DNA of 64,000 bases, taken from NCBI RefSeq assembly GCF_000308295.2, contig NZ_HG326652.1:2390818-2454817 (forward strand). Direction: 5' to 3'. This document shows, in pieces, positions 62,410 to 64,000 of this stretch (position 1 is the first letter of the stretch; each line of letters opens with the position of its first letter). Source of the stretch: Afipia birgiae 34632. Lineage in GTDB: Bacteria > Pseudomonadota > Alphaproteobacteria > Rhizobiales > Xanthobacteraceae. The notes beneath the pieces are model-generated. The model was given only the letters and a program-made list of their open reading frames with translations, had not been told where the DNA came from and did not search any database. Position numbers and translations under genes: made by a program.

Positions 62410-63704
62410 CAGGAAGCACTCCTGTCGCGACGACGCTGCGCATATCGCTGCTGGCGAACGGTCGCCGTAATTTCATGCGCCAACATTCCCTCGCTTGCGC
62501 ACATACGGCCCATGATCGGAGCGATGCGCTCGCTCGCTTCAGGTGTCAGTCGCTGGTAGGTTACGGTTTTCAGAAACTTACCGACCCATAGACCGCCGGT
62601 GTAACGCGCAGCACGGCCGGTCGGAAGGGTATGGTTGGTGCCTACGCCCTTGTCGCCGTAAGCGACTGTGCTCTCTTCGCCGACGAAAAGGCTGCCATAG
62701 TTCTTGAGATTCTCAAGGTAGTAGTCGTTACGCTGTGTCAGCACTTCAAGATGCTCCGGCGCGTACTGATCGCTGAGCGCGATGGCAGCGTCGTCGCTAT
62801 CGACAACAGCGACCTCGCCCCAGCGCTGCCAGGCAGCAGCCGCAATGGCGGCTGTCGGCAAGGTCAGCAATTGCCGTTCGATCTCCGCGATCACCTCGCG
62901 CCCCAACTTCGCGGATGTCGTGATCAGCCACGCAGGGCTGTCCGGCCCGTGCTCCGCCTGCCCGAGCAGATCTGTCGCAACCAGCGCCGGATCGGCGCCG
63001 TCATCGGCAATCACAAGGATTTCGGTGGGACCGGCCGGAAGATCGATGCCCACAAGCCCGAACAGCTGACGCTTGGCCTCGGCCACATACGCATTTCCTG
63101 GCCCGGTGATCATATCGACCGGACGCATTCCCACGCGACCAAAAGCCATCGCTGCGAGCGCCTGCACACCTCCGATCGAATAGATCTCGGTAGCCCCCGA
63201 CTCGGCGAGCGCATAGAGCGTCGGCGGGAAAATACCCTGCCCTTCCCGTGGCGGCGCCGCGCCGATAACGTGGTTGACACCCGCTACCTTTGCAGTCGCG
63301 ACACTCATGATCGCGGCCGAGATCAGCGGATATTTGCCACCGGGGATATAGCAGCCAACGACATCGACCGGAATGATCTTCTGACCCAGCGTGATCCCGC
63401 TACCGAACTGCGCCTCGAACTCCGAAAGCGAGTCCCGCTGACGCTTGGCAAAATCCGTCACCTGCTTTTTGCAAAAGGCAAAATCGTCCTTGAAGGTGGA
63501 GCTCATCGCCTTGCGGGCTGAAGCAATCTCGTCATCAGACACGCGGAAATCGGGATTCTGCCATCCGTCGAGATCCCGGGCGTAGCGGCGAACCGCATCA
63601 TCGCCACCCTGTTCGATGTCGGCGATCATAGTCCGCACACGATCGACCAGATCGCGGTTGTCCTGCCGGGACTGCTGCTCTGCACGCTTTAGGTAGTGGA
63701 CCAT
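62409..63704 (-). CDS. Histidinol dehydrogenase-family alcohol dehydrogenase (HpsN-like)
   Basis: A 431-residue HisD-fold enzyme; such enzymes oxidise a primary alcohol to a carboxylate using two NAD+. The HisD core is intact: GCYIPGGKYPLISAA, GPGNAYVAEAKRQLFG, zinc ligands Gln and His in LGQAEHGPDS, catalytic Glu-His in QYAPEHLEVL, TNHTLPTG, FLKTVTYQRLTPEA and a late His in GMLAHEITATV. The MVHYLKRAEQ start and catabolic context resemble sulfopropanediol 3-dehydrogenase HpsN rather than biosynthetic HisD. I chose the ATG at 63704 with GAGG upstream. It is first in the operon. Confidence 0.85.
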   Translation of the reverse strand: MVHYLKRAEQQSRQDNRDLVDRVRTMIADIEQGGDDAVRRYARDLDGWQNPDFRVSDDEIASARKAMSSTFKDDFAFCKKQVTDFAKRQRDSLSEFEAQFGSGITLGQKIIPVDVVGCYIPGGKYPLISAAIMSVATAKVAGVNHVIGAAPPREGQGIFPPTLYALAESGATEIYSIGGVQALAAMAFGRVGMRPVDMITGPGNAYVAEAKRQLFGLVGIDLPAGPTEILVIADDGADPALVATDLLGQAEHGPDSPAWLITTSAKLGREVIAEIERQLLTLPTAAIAAAAWQRWGEVAVVDSDDAAIALSDQYAPEHLEVLTQRNDYYLENLKNYGSLFVGEESTVAYGDKGVGTNHTLPTGRAARYTGGLWVGKFLKTVTYQRLTPEASERIAPIMGRMCASEGMLAHEITATVRQQRYAQRRRDRSAS

Positions 63705-63736
63705 CAATTCATGCCTCAACGTAAACGGCCTCTGAA

Positions 63737-63752
63737 ATGTAACCGGTTACAT
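63737..63752. promoter_or_regulatory. Perfect 16-base palindrome, probable LacI-family operator
   Basis: ATGTAACCGGTTACAT reads identically on both strands and has the central CG of LacI/GalR-family operators. It lies between the divergent HisD-like gene (start 63704) and the LacI-family gene (start 63808), so it can repress both. Confidence 0.75.
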
Positions 63753-63807
63753 CAAACCGCGTCTGATAGCCCTTGTCAACATCCGGTCTTTGCTTTCAGT
63801 TGCGCAA

Positions 63808-64000
63808 ATGAAAGACACACCAAAATCAGGAACGATCCGCTGGCTTGCTCATCAGGCGGGCGTCTCGGTAGCAACTGTAAGCCGGGCGCTCCGCCATCCC
63901 GACACTGTTGCACCGCAAACGCGCGAGCGAATCCTTAAGCTGGTCAATCGACATCAGTTTGTCCCCGACGGACGCGCCGCAACCTTCTCATCGAAACGCA
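63808..64000 (+). CDS. LacI-family transcriptional regulator, partial (3' end outside window)
   Basis: The first 64 residues are visible: after MKDTPKSG comes the LacI helix-turn-helix TIRWLAHQAGVSVATVSRAL followed by PDTVAPQTRERILKLVNRHQ with the hinge start. The effector domain lies beyond the window. It is divergent from the HisD-malic enzyme-ABC operon with a perfect palindrome between, so it most likely represses that operon until the imported compound or a metabolite binds. Confidence 0.88.
   Translation, partial: MKDTPKSGTIRWLAHQAGVSVATVSRALRHPDTVAPQTRERILKLVNRHQFVPDGRAATFSSKR

Noticed and set aside
62409-63704. Biosynthetic histidinol dehydrogenase hisD
   Set aside because: No histidine genes are nearby; the neighbours are a malic enzyme, an importer and a LacI regulator, and the N-terminus resembles HpsN-type enzymes.
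1-64000. CRISPR arrays, rRNA and tRNA genes
   Set aside because: No regularly spaced direct repeats and no stretch resembling tRNA or rRNA were noticed in reading the window.

Overview
The window reads as chromosome of a GC-rich alphaproteobacterium of the Hyphomicrobiales, probably Nitrobacteraceae (Bradyrhizobium/Rhodopseudomonas/Afipia-like). This rests on the style of the genes: a Rhizobium-type glp operon, a Bradyrhizobium-like exopolysaccharide locus and dense overlapping operons. The genus is an inference. No rRNA, tRNA or CRISPR was recognised.

Layout. (1) 1-3196, minus strand: a glycerol locus, glpR, glpD and the start of an ABC transporter (glpS, cut by the window edge), with a long palindrome in front of glpD. 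(2) 3315-6272: a transketolase/2-oxoacid dehydrogenase E1-like gene divergent from an Lrp/AsnC regulator. (3) 6276-13763: a siderophore-uptake locus in decay. A TonB-dependent receptor gene is split by a 2.7-kb IS21-family element with a GAGTTC target duplication. The two receptor halves rejoin exactly in frame if the element is removed. Both transposition genes and the neighbouring AraC regulator are frameshifted.

(4) 13929-28021: an aromatic-compound catabolic island. A long minus-strand operon runs Rieske oxygenase, glutamine-synthetase-like ligase, Liv-type binding protein, amidohydrolase, livHMGF, pcaH, pcaG. Divergent from it are the matching ferredoxin, ferredoxin reductase and an IclR regulator, with repeated operator-like palindromes between. 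The combination suggests uptake, gamma-glutamylation and oxygenation of an aromatic amine (or similar), leading to protocatechuate ring cleavage. A 5-carboxymethyl-2-hydroxymuconate isomerase-like gene and an HxlR regulator remnant close the island.

(5) 28061-50194: an exopolysaccharide locus. It holds precursor supply (ugd, manC), the initiating sugar transferase, an FkbM methyltransferase, export and chain-length genes (Wza-like, outer-membrane barrel, BY-kinase), polymerase, flippase, four glycosyltransferases, two acyltransferases, a GH10 glycanase and a PPP-type phosphatase. A TTGCG-A-CGCAA-like palindrome recurs in three of its promoter regions.

(6) 50290-56296: TetR regulator, LctP-family permease, small membrane protein, cytosolic gamma-glutamyltransferase-family hydrolase and an MFS transporter. 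(7) 56710-64000: an operon of HisD/HpsN-like dehydrogenase, malic enzyme and a sugar-type ABC importer, divergent from a LacI-family regulator (cut by the window edge) with a perfect 16-bp palindrome between them. The enzyme pair would convert a 3,4-dihydroxybutyrate-like compound to malate and then pyruvate, or act on the analogous C3 sulfonate.
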